DNA from: Terebella lapidaria | Taxonomy: Eukaryota; Annelida; Polychaeta; Terebellida; Terebellidae | Assembly: GCA_949152475.1 (NCBI GenBank) | Contig: OX424556.1 | Location: 14,194,664-14,258,663 of the forward strand | DNA: 64,000 nt | Reading direction: 5' to 3' | Shown here: positions 22,446 to 33,199 of the stretch, one piece after another | Position numbering within the stretch: position 1 is the first letter of the stretch | Layout of the letters: each line of letters opens with the position of its first letter | Notes under the pieces: generated by a model | What the model saw: the letters and a program-made list of their open reading frames with translations, nothing else | Told to the model about the DNA's origin: nothing | Database searches by the model: none | Translations under genes and position numbers: made by a program

Positions 22446-22848
22446 CGCACCGTTTCCGAGATATCGACGAAAACGAAAAATGCCGACTCGGCAAAAAAAT
22501 TTCGGGTCAAGGTCAAAGTTCATCCGTAATACCCCTTAGACATGTTTGTCTAGGGCGACGAGTCCGAAAATAACGTCCGTTTCGCTCTACGACACACCGT
22601 TCCCGAGATATCGACGAAAACGAAAAATGCCGACTCGGCAAAAAAATTTGGGGTCAAGGTCAAAGTTCATCCATAATACCCCTTAGACATGTTTGTCTAG
22701 GGCGACGAGTCCGAAAATAACGTCCGTGCAAAATTCTGCAACTATTGCCTGAATATTTTTCGAGTTATCGTCCGGAAACCAAGTTTCAAGATCAGCCTCG
22801 ATTTCATCCTCAAGGACCTCACGGACCTCGGAGCCGGATAAAAAAAAA
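22446..22848 (+). mobile_element. Truncated Helitron-like copy B1
   Basis: About two and a half 147-bp units run to 22727, where GTCCGT joins directly to GCAAAATTCTGCAACTATTG of the 3' core, an internal deletion relative to copy A. The core stops at GAGCCGGATAAAAAAAA, immediately followed by the 5' end of copy B2. The 5' end and 3' hairpin are missing. Confidence 0.8.
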
Positions 22849-24195
22849 CTAGACGTCAAGGCCTAAAGATGCCTTGGAGGCATTTCGGTGTGATGAATAA
22901 TTTATATTACTAGATATCGACGAAAATGATAAATGTCGACAAATTTCGGGTCAAGGTCAAAGTTTATCCATAATACCCCTTAGACATGTTTGTCTAGGGC
23001 GACGAGTCCGAAAATAACGTCCGTTTCGCTCTACGACGCACCGTTTCCGAGATATCGACGAAAACGAAAAATGCCGACTCGGCAAAAAAATTTCGGGTCA
23101 AGGTCAAAGTTCATCAATAATACCCCTTAGACATGTTTGTCTAGTGCGACGAGTCCGAAAATAACGTCCGTTTCGCTCTACGACGCACCGTTTCCGAGAT
23201 ATCGACGAAAACGAAAAATGCCGACTCGGCAAAAAAATTTCGGGTCAAGGTCAAAGTTCATCCATAATACCCCTTAGACATGTTTGTCTAGTGCGACGAG
23301 TCCGAAAATAACGTCCGTTTCGCTCTACGACGCACCGTTTCCGAGATATCGACGAAAACGAAAAATGCCGACTCGGCAAAAAAATTTCGGGTCAAGGTCA
23401 AAGTTCATCCATAATACCCCTTAGACATATTTGTCTAGTGCGACGAGTCCGAAAATAACGTCCGTTTCGCTCTACGACGCACCGTTTCCGAGATATCGAC
23501 GAAAACGAAAAATGCCGACTCGGCAAAAAAATTTCGGGTCAAGGTCAAAGTTCATCCATAATACCCCTTAGACATGTTTGTCTAGGGCGACGAGTCCGAA
23601 AATAATGTCCGTTCCGCTCTACGACGCACAAAATCAATAGGGTTCTTCCTTGGTGATATATAAACCTCCGTGCAAAATTCTGCAACTTTTGCCTGAATAT
23701 TTTTTGAGTTATCGTCCGGAAGCCAAGTTCCTCGATTTCATCCTCACGGACCTCACGGACCTCGGAGCCGGATCAAAAAAAAAAGTACACCCTAGAGATG
23801 TTTGTCTAGGGCGACGAGTCCGAAAATGACGTCCGTTTCGCTCTACGATGCACGGTTTCTGAGATATGCAGGAAGCCTCAAGGATGAATCAGCAAAAAAT
23901 TATTTCGACCTCTAGGTCAAAGGTCGTTTGACGGATCGATCCCAAAATCAAGAGGGTTCTTCCCTGGTGGCATATGAACCTCCATGCAGAGTTCTGCAAC
24001 TATTGCGTAAGTATTTTTCCAGTTATCGTCCGGAAACCAAGTCTCAAAATTAGCCTTGATTTCATCCTCACGGACTTCGGATCCGGCTCAAAAAGAATAG
24101 GGTTCTTCCACATATCATTTCTGACTTGTGGTGAAAATTTGACGAGGATCCGTCAAGGCAATCTATAGTTATCGTCCGGAAACCAAAAGTGGCGA

Positions 24196-24227
<32 letters not shown>

Positions 24228-24279
24228 AAAAATTCTGCTAAAACCATAAAGGCATTTCTGCCGAAATGCCTTAATAACA
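22849..24279 (+). mobile_element. Helitron-like copy B2
   Basis: The complete-looking 5' end CTAGACGTCAAGGCCTAAAG and hairpin lie at 22849-22895. Monomers follow with TCAAGG boxes at 23098, 23245, 23392 and 23539, exactly 147 bp apart, then the 3' core (23630-24190), a (GAAAAA)n tract and the terminal hairpin AAGGCATTTC-TGCC-GAAATGCCTT at about 24249-24272. Monomers within this copy are nearly identical to one another. No protein is encoded. Confidence 0.8.
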
Positions 24280-26960
24280 GGACTCGTGGTAGGGGCGGTG
24301 GCGTGGCTTTGTATATACGTGAACAACTTCAGTTCTCCCTTCGTGACGACCTAACTGTCAACCATGATGTTGAATTTGAAACTGTATTTGCTGAAGTGCA
24401 TCATAACTCCCAGAAATTCCTCGTTGGTGAGATTTATCGGGTACCTAATACCAATGAACTTGTATCAATAGATAGGTTCGAGGGGATTTTGAATGGTACC
24501 ACTGCTTTCACGGGTGACATCATGATTGGTACGGACCAGAACTTCGACTATTTTGATATAGACAAACGTCCGAACACACGCGAATTACTTAATATATTTG
24601 TATCGAATGGATTTATCCCAACCGTCTCGAAGCCGACACGTGTCACTTCCACGACGTCTACGTTGATTGATAACATTTATATACGCACTGGACAATTAGA
24701 ACATATCAAATCGGGAACCATTACAACGGATATATCGGATCACTTACCAATTTTCTGCCTTATCGGTAGCCAAAGGATAATCAAGGGACAATCAATACAT
24801 ATTAAGTATAGACCGATGAATGACGATAATCTCAGCGAGTTAAATACCCACTTGCAAACTATCAATTGGAACTATCTGGATAATCTTTCGGTAGATAGAG
24901 CAGTAGCCGAAATTACGCATGTTCTAAATTCAGCTTTAGATCGATATGTGCCTGAAGTGTCCAAGACTATTTCTCATAAAAATATAATTCGTGAACAATG
25001 GATGACTCCCTCACTAATTAAATGTTCCAACACGCGCGAAAAACTTTACAGAAAATGTATGGGTAAACCAAAAGACAGTACGGAATACGTCAAATACATT
25101 CAGTATAGGAATGTATATAACAGAACCAAAAAGGCATGCAAGCAAAAATATTATACTGATAATTTTGAGAAATTTAGAAATGACTCCAAACAAACGTGGA
25201 AATTAATCAACAATGTTATAAGGAAATCAACGAACAAACCTGATATTTCTGAAACATTCAGAATAGGGCAAATAGTGTCGAAAGATCCTAGGTTTATCAC
25301 AAATGAGTTTTGTAAATATTTTTCTGAGATAGGCGTGAAATATGCTGATAAAATCCCCACCCCACTCAAACCATTCGATTATTATTTGAGGCCAAAGAGT
25401 ACAAATTCCTTGTTTATGTCACCGACTGACCCTGGCGAAGTTTCGAAATTAATTTCTTCCTTGAAACCAAAAAATAGTTCTGGACACAATGGTATAAGTT
25501 CGAAGCTTTTAAAATTACTTAGTTCATCTGTTTCTTTGCCTATCAGTATTATTGTGAATAAATCAATCCAAAGTGGAATTGTGCCAATAGATATGAAAAT
25601 TGCCAAGGTTATACCGATATATAAAAACAAAGATAAGACTGAAATAGGTAACTATCGACCTATATCTCTCTTACCCGCCATATCGAAAATATTAGAAAAA
25701 GCAGTTCATCATCGACTTTATTCGTTCTGTATAAAAAATCGAATACTGTTTGACAATCAATATGGTTTTCGACCCGGACATTCCACAACTGATGCAGTAT
25801 CTGTGTTTACAAGTCATATCAATAAATCATTAGAAAACAAGGAACTTGCATTGTCCGTATTTCTGGACCTCTCCAAGGCTTTCGACACAATTGACCACAA
25901 AATTATGCTAAAAAAACTTGAATATTATGGTGTTCGTGGCGTAGCCTTGGAGTGGTTCAGAAGCTATCTGACGGATCGATATCAATTTGTGATGTATAGC
26001 GGAGAGCGTTCTGCCGATTGTGGCGTCTCCTGTGGAGTACCGCAGGGTTCTGTTCTGGGTCCCCTCCTTTTTGTTTTATACACAAATGATCTTCCCAATA
26101 TTCTGAGATATTCTCGGTGTATACTATTCGCTGATGATACGACGCTATATTATACATCGACTGATATCACTCATCTCTGCTCCAGTATGGAAATAGATCT
26201 ATCGGCTCTTGCTGATTGGTTTGCTGCAAATAAATTATCGCTTAACGTGCAGAAAACTAACTTTGTTATATTTCAGAACAAAATGTCGAAAGATGAAACA
26301 AGTTATATAAAACAGCTAAGACTAGGATCAAAAAAAATTAACAGAGTGACCTGTACAAAGTTTCTAGGAATTTACATTGACGAATCGTTCGATTGGAACG
26401 AACAAATTAATTATATATGCCGCAAAATATGTAGCGGATCATATGCACTCACTGCTTCAAAACATATCTTATCCTCGAAAAACCTTCGACTTCTATACTT
26501 CTCACTTGTACATCCGCATTTGCTATATGGGTTAATACTATGGGGATCTGCCACTAAATCCAAGCTACATAGAGTAGAGACATTGCAAAAAAGGTGCGTT
26601 CGAAATATCATGAAGGCACCATACAATTCTCACGCAACTCCTTTATTCAAAAAATTAAATATACCTAAGGTCTCCGATCTATACAATATTCAACTAGGTA
26701 AATTGATGTTTCGTTTTCATAGCCAGAGCCTGCCACCACCCCTACTCACTATGTTCACGGCAAATGATTGTGTACATGGACACAACACCCGTCACCGAAG
26801 TGATCCGCATATCGAATCACATAATACAGCCAGAGCGTATAAATGTTTTAGTTTTCAAGGCCCAAAACTGTGGCTTTCTCTCCCATTATCAATACGAACT
26901 TCGAAATCTATGGCAATTTTTATGCGTAATATACGCAACTACTATATAAATATGTATTGA
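24189..26960 (+). CDS. LINE ORF2: partial endonuclease and reverse transcriptase
   Basis: The 923-codon frame starts in the purine tract of the neighbouring Helitron-like element: the first ~30 residues ([13 protein letters not shown]) are not LINE protein. From about residue 31 it reads [10 protein letters not shown], then the endonuclease C-terminal half with ISDHLPIF near residue 181. The reverse transcriptase follows: [17 protein letters not shown] (~487), [13 protein letters not shown] (~558), [12 protein letters not shown] (~617) and the catalytic FADDTT (~647). LLYGLILWG (~777) and the C-terminal [10 protein letters not shown] region close it. The N-terminal endonuclease residues, including the expected metal-binding Asn and Glu, are absent, so nicking activity is unlikely although the reverse transcriptase looks whole. 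Confidence 0.9.
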
Positions 26961-27303
26961 ATAAACACCAATCTCCTCATTAATTATTACGAAAAAATAA
27001 CCCAATGCAAGTAGGGTAACAATTGCACTAGTATATCTATGCTGCAACGCAATTGCTGAGTATATAAACGTTTGTATGTACATATATTTGTAGTATATTA
27101 ACGTAGTCCGTCAACTGATCGCTGGTTCATGGTAACTCCTCAATAGTTATAATAGTTAATTGATGTGTACGGGGTACAACGATTACAGGTAATGAATTAC
27201 CTTGTCGTATCCCCAAAACCTTTCTGCACCAAATATTTCTTATATGTATCGAAAAATGTATGCCTTGCATGTACAGGTTTTGAAATAAATATTACATTAC
27301 ATT
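24280..27303 (+). mobile_element. 5'-truncated LINE with long intact ORF
   Basis: The element begins inside the endonuclease domain, runs through ORF2 and a 3' UTR, and ends with AAATAAAT followed by (ATTAC)n at about 27284-27303. The tail type and protein place it in the Jockey/CR1 group. It abuts the 3' hairpin of Helitron-like copy B2 with no bases left over that I can assign to neither. I could not find convincing flanking target duplications. The open frame of 2.7 kb suggests a young insertion. Confidence 0.9.
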
Positions 27304-28030
27304 ACATTACAGTCTAATCCAGGTCAATTCAATCACAAATGTTCCAGGCAGTCATCCGACAAATTCAAGCACTTTCCCCACATAATATCAACAACGGAAA
27401 ACTAGAAATTGCTTTAGAAAAGGTCTAAAAATGCTTGAAGACTTCCACTGTGAACTATTTGCAGAAATGGTTCAAATAGACTCAAGGGACCTTTAGTTTA
27501 CCAGCACTGTTTGAAACCCTGTGAACTCTTTGTATCAATACACCTCTTAATACATTCACAAGATGATCTTGAAATTTAGTAGCCCACGCAAGGTCATGAG
27601 TGCCCAAGCTGACAATATCTAAGGAATCCATTTTCATATGTCTCCAAGACCTGTTATGCATTCATGGAAATATGTGATCTCAAGGTCGTTTGAGGTTAAC
27701 GTGAATATGATCAGAAGATCAACCATATATGACTTCCTATGTGCCCATAGTTCATCCAACTTCATGTATCAAGGCTCCGGAAACCATTTTTATTACATTC
27801 GTTACTTTCAACCAATCAGGCTCACATGTCTGGTCTTTCAAGCGACTCCAGTCACACCATAATTCATGGTCTTGGAAGTAAAGTGGTACTGGTGATATAA
27901 AATGATCTAGAAAACCTTTATTTCATAGATATTATGTGTCAATACTGTACTAATTTGGATATAGAGACTTCACGGCTTTCACAGGATATGCTGTTTGTAT
28001 CAATTTGGTGGACAATTAGCATTTTTGGAG
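27304..28030. other. No recognised feature
   Basis: Sequence of mixed composition with scattered CAAGGTC boxes (27582, 27682) suggestive of old repeat debris. No supported exon. Confidence 0.3.
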
Positions 28031-28034
28031 CCTC

Positions 28035-28165
28035 GAATGTAAGTATCAATCTATTACCACCAATACAATCAGATTTTGATGATGCCAATAACTAATGTAA
28101 AATACAAAACAGTTTCGAGTGTTTGCCCAACCACCATTTTCCCGACAGGGGCTTGAGTGCCTTGT
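28035..28165 (-). repeat. Dispersed repeat, inverted copy
   Basis: TATTACCACCAATACAATCA and TTTTGATGATGCCAATAAC are the reverse complement of the repeat at 1229-1730 and 30600-30905. Partial copy. Confidence 0.55.
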
Positions 28166-28249
28166 ATATATTATTATTTATCACACACTATTAACTGCAA
28201 TGCTAGAGGACTCCGGAAGGTGTGATAACCTTTTCTGTATCAACCTACT

Positions 28250-28480
28250 TCAAATATAATCTGTATCACTCGCTGCCCCACAATAGTAGTGTGTGATAAA
28301 ATAAAAACAACGCTCGTGTGTTTTTCGCAAAAATATATCGGTCTCGTTTGGTCTGGCGGATGAACACATAGTACACTCGTCCTTCGGACTCGTGCATCCT
28401 GAATCCATCCGCCAGACCAAACTCGACCGATATCTTTTTACGGAAAACACACTCGCGTGGTTTTATATATATTTAGCACA
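28250..28480. mobile_element. Foldback/MITE-like element with nested hairpin
   Basis: The arm at 28311-28363 (GTGTGTTTTTCGCAAAAATA, CGGTCTCGTTTGGTCTGGCG) is mirrored at 28398-28457 (CGCCAGACCAAACTCGACCG, ACGGAAAACACACTCGCG). The two arms are separated by ~35 bp that contains a perfect small hairpin GTCC-TTC-GGAC. No coding content. The outer borders are unclear. Confidence 0.7.
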
Positions 28481-29590
28481 ATGTACCGTCAATTTAATGG
28501 TTTCCAAGTGCCTGTGATATGGGCCCTATCCGTATTCGAAAACTCGTAAATTTTCATGTATAAACATGCTCACCAACGAATTTCACCATCGAAGGGGATA
28601 CATTATATCATATATTGTACTTGTTGTATATCCACCGAGTTACAAAATGTTATTACTAATATCACAATGTTATCATATTCCAAATCAAAACCCGTGTCAT
28701 ACCAAACAAGAAAATTCAGCAAACTGCGGAAGACGACATTAGAGCTTGAGCACATCATCAGCACCACGACAGCTGAAAGTATAGTACACAACGTTACCCC
28801 CCACCCCCCAAAAAGGAGAAGCCATAATTTTATTCCCTACGTGTTTCCAATTCATTTCCGTATACTAGGGTGAAAAACATGGCCTACTTCATTCATATTA
28901 CTAATAAGTAAACATTTATTCTAAAATCGATCAATGGAACAGATACGCCTGCTGAAATGATATGGAACCTCATTAAAATATACTCAAAACGTTGGAAACT
29001 ATGAGGAATATCTGCATCTGATATCATCAGATAAGACAGATATAGCCTATTACATGCCTTTCCTGGGCAAATTAAAATACCAGTTAAGAATAGAAAGACT
29101 TCGCAATCCAGCACAGAACACCAGCTTAATTGTCATGTTATTAAATATGTCAAATTACGCTAAATGTAGCCGTGGCATCGCAGACGAATCATTGTGTTTA
29201 CTTTATAACGCCAAAAATGTCCACACGCAGATGCCCACATGCATATATGCATGCACGAATTGCTGAACAGAAATTGTGTTCCAAAATACGCGTGATTGTG
29301 GTAAAATTTGCTTTGCATTCTGGGAACGTCAATTTCCATCGGCTCCGCCATTTTGGGACGTTTTTAAATAATTTGAACATTTTACGTAATTTTCTCAAAC
29401 CTAGCACATCGATTCATGTCTGATATATATGTGGAATAGTCGAAGTTTCCCATCAATTCGAGAGATTTCATGTCAAGGACGAAGAAAATCCTCATTTGAA
29501 GTAGGTATCTAAACGTTTACATGCCAAAACGTGCGTCGATAGGTTGGCATGAAACCTCCATGAAAAAGTCAGCACATAGTCATGTAGAGG
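28481..29590. other. No supported gene
   Basis: A 105-codon frame at 28556-28873 and overlapping short frames at 29160-29423 lack recognisable domains. TTTGCTTTGCATTCTGGGAA and CGCCATTTTGGGACG near 29310-29362 look like repeat-derived sequence. Confidence 0.3.
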
Positions 29591-29592
29591 GT

Positions 29593-29613
29593 TGGGGGCT
29601 TCGCCCCCAACGC
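29593..29613. other. Perfect 9-bp-stem hairpin
   Basis: GTTGGGGGC, loop TTC, GCCCCCAAC. It lies just before the tandem hairpin repeat at 29631 and may belong to the same mobile unit. Confidence 0.6.
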
Positions 29614-29630
29614 TCTAATGTCAAAAACAC

Positions 29631-29924
29631 TTGAACCGCAACCTCAAAATAATCAATTTGTAGCTGAAGGTCTGCTGCATAATATCATAAATTTCAAATG
29701 TTTTACATTATTATTTCGTAGACATCTATAGACTTTTACGAAATATGATGAAAAACATTTGATAGCTAGTATTTAGTTTGAACCGCAACCTCAAAATAAT
29801 CAAGTTGTAGCTGAAGGTCTGCTGCATAATATCATAAATTTCAAATGTTTTTCATTATTATTTCGTAGAAATCTATAGACTTGTACGAAATATTATGAAA
29901 AACATTTGATAGCTAGTATTTAGT
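29631..29924. repeat. 147-bp tandem duplication, each unit with a long hairpin
   Basis: TTGAACCGCAACCTCAAAAT starts at 29631 and again at 29778, offset 147. The units differ at only a few positions. Within each, TCAAATGTTTTTCATTATTA is mirrored after ~45 bases by ATGAAAAACATTTGA, giving a stem of roughly 25 bp round CTATAGACTT. The length equals the Helitron-like monomer but the sequences are unrelated. Confidence 0.8.
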
Positions 29925-30599
29925 TTACTAGTTTTTCAAACAATGTATGTCAAACGATATACTTTATATATATTTTATACTGCTGTTTCCACCAAACTGT
30001 GAACGCCATCTAAAAGATGTTTTTGGGGTTGTAAATCATCAGTTCGGGGACTAATGGTTTTGTAATGAATGTATTACTGGCCAAATGAATGCACCTTCCA
30101 CAATATCCATTCCACTATAGATATAACGCTACTCAGAGTTTTGTCGACCTAACTTCAGTCATAGAGACATAACCTGTGTGTGTTTCACAAGTGCTTTACA
30201 TCAAATTTCACGAGTACTTGAAAGAGAATTTCAAAGCAGTTATTTCACCGTGAGATATCATCGTGTCATATCAAAATGTTTCAGAGATAAATTGCACTGT
30301 GCTGGCTGCACTGTGCTAACCTGGTCACATCGCCGCTACAGGTGCTGATTTTTCACAAATTACAGGTGCAAGCAAACCATAACACAGCAACTACAGTAAA
30401 CAGACAGATAGATTGCCATGATAAATTGCAGTGACATAATTGTCTGGAATCAATGAATCAGTATGAACTGTTGTTTCAGCGATGTTGTCAACCTGAGAGT
30501 CAGCGCAATCCTTGATTTGATTATATGTTCTCTTTTTGACGAGACGGTGGCGAGTACATAACTATCGCAATGTACAATTAATGTTATTGTGATAATCAA

Positions 30600-30905
30600 A
30601 ACCTGGTTGTATCGGTAATAGGTCGATATATATATACTTATGTCATGTTGCATATTGCATGGTTATTGTTTCGGGTTTCTCTAGATTGTTTTCGTAGGTT
30701 GTTTGACAGTTGTATATTAATTCGATCAAGACTACAGTGGAAATACCTATATACCACACAGTGTCTGCCCCTAATGACGCCATTGTGGCCTCGGCTGTAA
30801 ATATTTGGTAGTGTTTTGCTAATATCCAGATGTGCTGTTAAATAGGTTTGTTATTGTCACCATCAAAATCTGGCTATATTTGTGGTAATAGGTCTATACA
30901 TACAC
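30600..30905 (+). repeat. Dispersed repeat, long copy
   Basis: Contains TAGGTTGTTTGACAGTTGTA, ACAGTGTCTGCCCCTAATGA and GGTAATAGGTC, matching 1440-1710 in order. It lies inside copy 1 of the duplicated segment. I see no counterpart in copy 2. Confidence 0.55.
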
Positions 30906-31106
30906 TCACTGAAAAAAAAAACATTACACCAAGTGCAATAATTCATTAGCTGCAATCATTTCTGGGATACTTTATTATCATAAATATTTCAAAATTAAAT
31001 TGACCGAACATTGACCTATAATTTCTAATTGATATTTATATTGTTAAATTGGTTCCTGGGATGTATGCGGCCACTATCAAATTCTGAATGAAATACTTTC
31101 CCGGAT

Positions 31107-31697
31107 ATTGGAGCAGGAATACTGCGAGGTTTGGCAAACAACATAGGCGCCTTGGTCATTTGTGGTCTATATGTCGCCGCCGTCGGTCTGGCGTACGTGT
31201 TAATGTTCTAAACTAAACTGGGAATTGCAGGTACATTTGTACAAATCGTATTGTTGGATTCATCATTACAGGAATACAATCCACTGCTGATTATTGCCAT
31301 TACTCGGGTAGCTGAAAAAAGCCTGCTTTCTCTTCAGGGTGTAATTTCATTGATGCTGTGTAGCAAGTTTAGACAGTATTTTGTAATTTTTCAATCCCTT
31401 CGTCAATGTGAATAAATTTAGGTCTAGAATAGCAATTTTTTAGTATGAATAGTTATTGAGCATATCATTATAACCCTTGGACTTGGTGCACTTGGTGTTG
31501 ATATGCGGTTTTGCTATTGCTTAATTTTATCAACATGTATGTCTCCACTACCTTCAGGAAGGGGTAACTTGAAAATAAAACTCATTATTTTATTATTCTT
31601 GATAGAATTGTTTTCCCCAGGTTTCTGGATATCAATGACGTGTGCAGTTTTCCTCGAGACCATCGTCTTCATGATATTTATTGCATTTACCAACTGA
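31107..31697 (+). CDS. Unknown small multi-pass membrane protein, copy 1 exons (approximate)
   Basis: Three coding-like blocks are shared with 37975-38289. Block A (31107-31208) reads GALVICGLYVAAVGLAYVLM, a membrane span. Block B (31231-31290), after GGAATTGCAG, reads NRIVGFIITGIQSTADYCHY. Block C (31621-31697), after a pyrimidine tract and CAG, reads GFWISMTCAVFLETIVFMIF, another span. Against copy 2, changes in A and C fall mostly at third codon positions or swap similar residues, so these frames have been under selection. A fourth block at 32051 encodes a charged tail. Block C ends in a stop, and 32051 onward is interrupted, so this copy may be dead. I do not recognise the family; the exact exon ends are unsure. 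Confidence 0.4.
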
Positions 31698-32050
31698 CGA
31701 AAACAATTGACGTCAGAACGCACCTGTACCACGTAATTTATGTTTGCTACAAGGATATAGATTTTGAGAGATATGACATCCGATCACACACAATTTGACG
31801 AACAGTCAATAATTTTGATTTACTATAATTCATTCACTATAAGGTTATCATACCTCATATTTCCTATCTTTTGCTAATTCCAACTTGCTTTACATCAGAC
31901 GATTTTGAAATGATCATTACTACAGACTTTTCCGTGATTGATTAAGCAATCACGTACGAGAAAAGAATATCGGGCACGTGTATCATCCAACTTCTGACAA
32001 ATAAGTCGGACTAAATCTCACCGAGACTATTATTCACCATCTGCTTTCAG

Positions 32051-32300
32051 GTCCTCGAGCGTGCTGGAGTTGAGTACACTAATGCCTATTGTAACAGAGC
32101 TAGAATTTCGGTGAGAATCCGAGAATATATTCTCTCAAAGATTCTCGCAAAAAGGTCCTTGATTCTCGCAAAATATAATGGAGTATATGCGAACAGGATT
32201 CTCGCAAAAATTCACGAAATTCTAGCCCTGTTGTAAGGACGAAGTATAAGAAACCTCGTTACTTCTGAGTGGCGAGGGAGAAACTAGAGTGACACAAGTT
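32051..32300 (+). pseudogene. C-terminal exon of copy 1, interrupted by a MITE
   Basis: CTGCTTTCAG precedes VLERAGVEYTNAY, aligned with ALKRAAVEHTNDYYNYEMQE of copy 2 (40089 on). A 136-bp transposon sits after the Tyr codon. Downstream the match resumes (KDEV, then a TAA where copy 2 has a Gln codon, then ETSLLLSG). Both the insertion and the stop would remove the tail that in copy 2 carries an acidic-dileucine sorting-type motif (ETSLLL). Confidence 0.45.
32095..32230. mobile_element. 136-bp MITE in the membrane-protein exon
   Basis: Ends CAGAGCTAGAATTTCGGTGA and, inverted, CAGGGCTAGAATTTCGTGAA form terminal inverted repeats. TTGTAA lies directly on both sides (32089-32094 and 32231-32236). 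GATTCTCGCAAAA recurs three times within. Paralogous copy 2 lacks the insertion at the matching place. CAG-type ends suggest a hAT-like source, although the visible duplication is 6 rather than 8 bp. Confidence 0.8.
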
Positions 32301-32514
32301 GTTCTGGTCCGCACGATTGTCACCTTCTCAGCTTCTTCTGTCGTCTGACTCTCGAGGTCCCACAACAGAGTTCGCCAACAATCCACCCATCGAACAGTGG
32401 TGACAGTCCTTTTCTATGAACAAACATTCACGATGTGGTGTATCGCAGTACAGAAGAATCTTTACGTAGTGTGTGTCTGTTGTATTTGTATTACGAACGT
32501 TTAGTCCACATTTA

Positions 32515-32573
32515 TAATGTATGTGGGTGCGTGTGTGTGTGGGTGCGTGTGTGTAGGGAGGGGGGGGGGGAGG
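32515..32573. repeat. GT-rich microsatellite and G-run
   Basis: Alternating GTGTGT and GGGTGCGT followed by GGGAGGGGGGGGGGAGG. Confidence 0.8.
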
Positions 32574-33199
32574 TGAACATTATTTCCCATACAATATTGC
32601 ATAAACACCGAGAAGTAATCATTGGTTTACTGTTGGGTTTAATGACATGTGAACTCCCCATTGTTCGAAAGCACCTGCCACTGACAAGTAAATACCAATC
32701 AAATGTGTATAGTCTTTCCTTTTACATGTAAATGTCAACTGAGCCTTTTCTACAAATTTAAGTCTAACGAATTGTGGCCACACATGTGTTGAACGAATTT
32801 CAATACAAATTTCACGAGCAATGTCATACAAGACGTGTGCGTCTGTGTCTTTTTAGCCTGCTCACATTCAGGAAAACATGGCTTGTATTAAATTACTAAC
32901 AATTATTCCTGCTTGTATTGATAAAATTTGGATTGTTATGTGGTGATTGAACATGAATTCCATAATATACATTTTAAATTTATTAACTGACCAATTTGTT
33001 GTTCGAAAAAGATGTGACCGAAACCCTCAGTAACTCCTGCCCTGGGTGAAATAGTAAGTCATGGACATTGTGACGCCCACATCTGTCGCAGTGACACAAA
33101 ACCTACAATATGAGAACATGTATGAACGCCACAAGGAAGCCGTGTTATTTACATTGTTCAGTATAATGTGTGTGTCAGAGTCTACTATAGTGCGTGGTT

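Noticed and set aside
24189-26960. Endogenous retrovirus or LTR element as source of the reverse transcriptase
   Set aside because: No LTRs, gag, protease, RNase H or integrase; the endonuclease SDHLP motif and microsatellite tail mark it as a LINE.
31503-31732. Overlapping open frames on both strands near block C of the membrane-protein gene
   Set aside because: The minus frame shows no conservation with copy 2; only the plus frame from 31621 shows a third-position substitution pattern.
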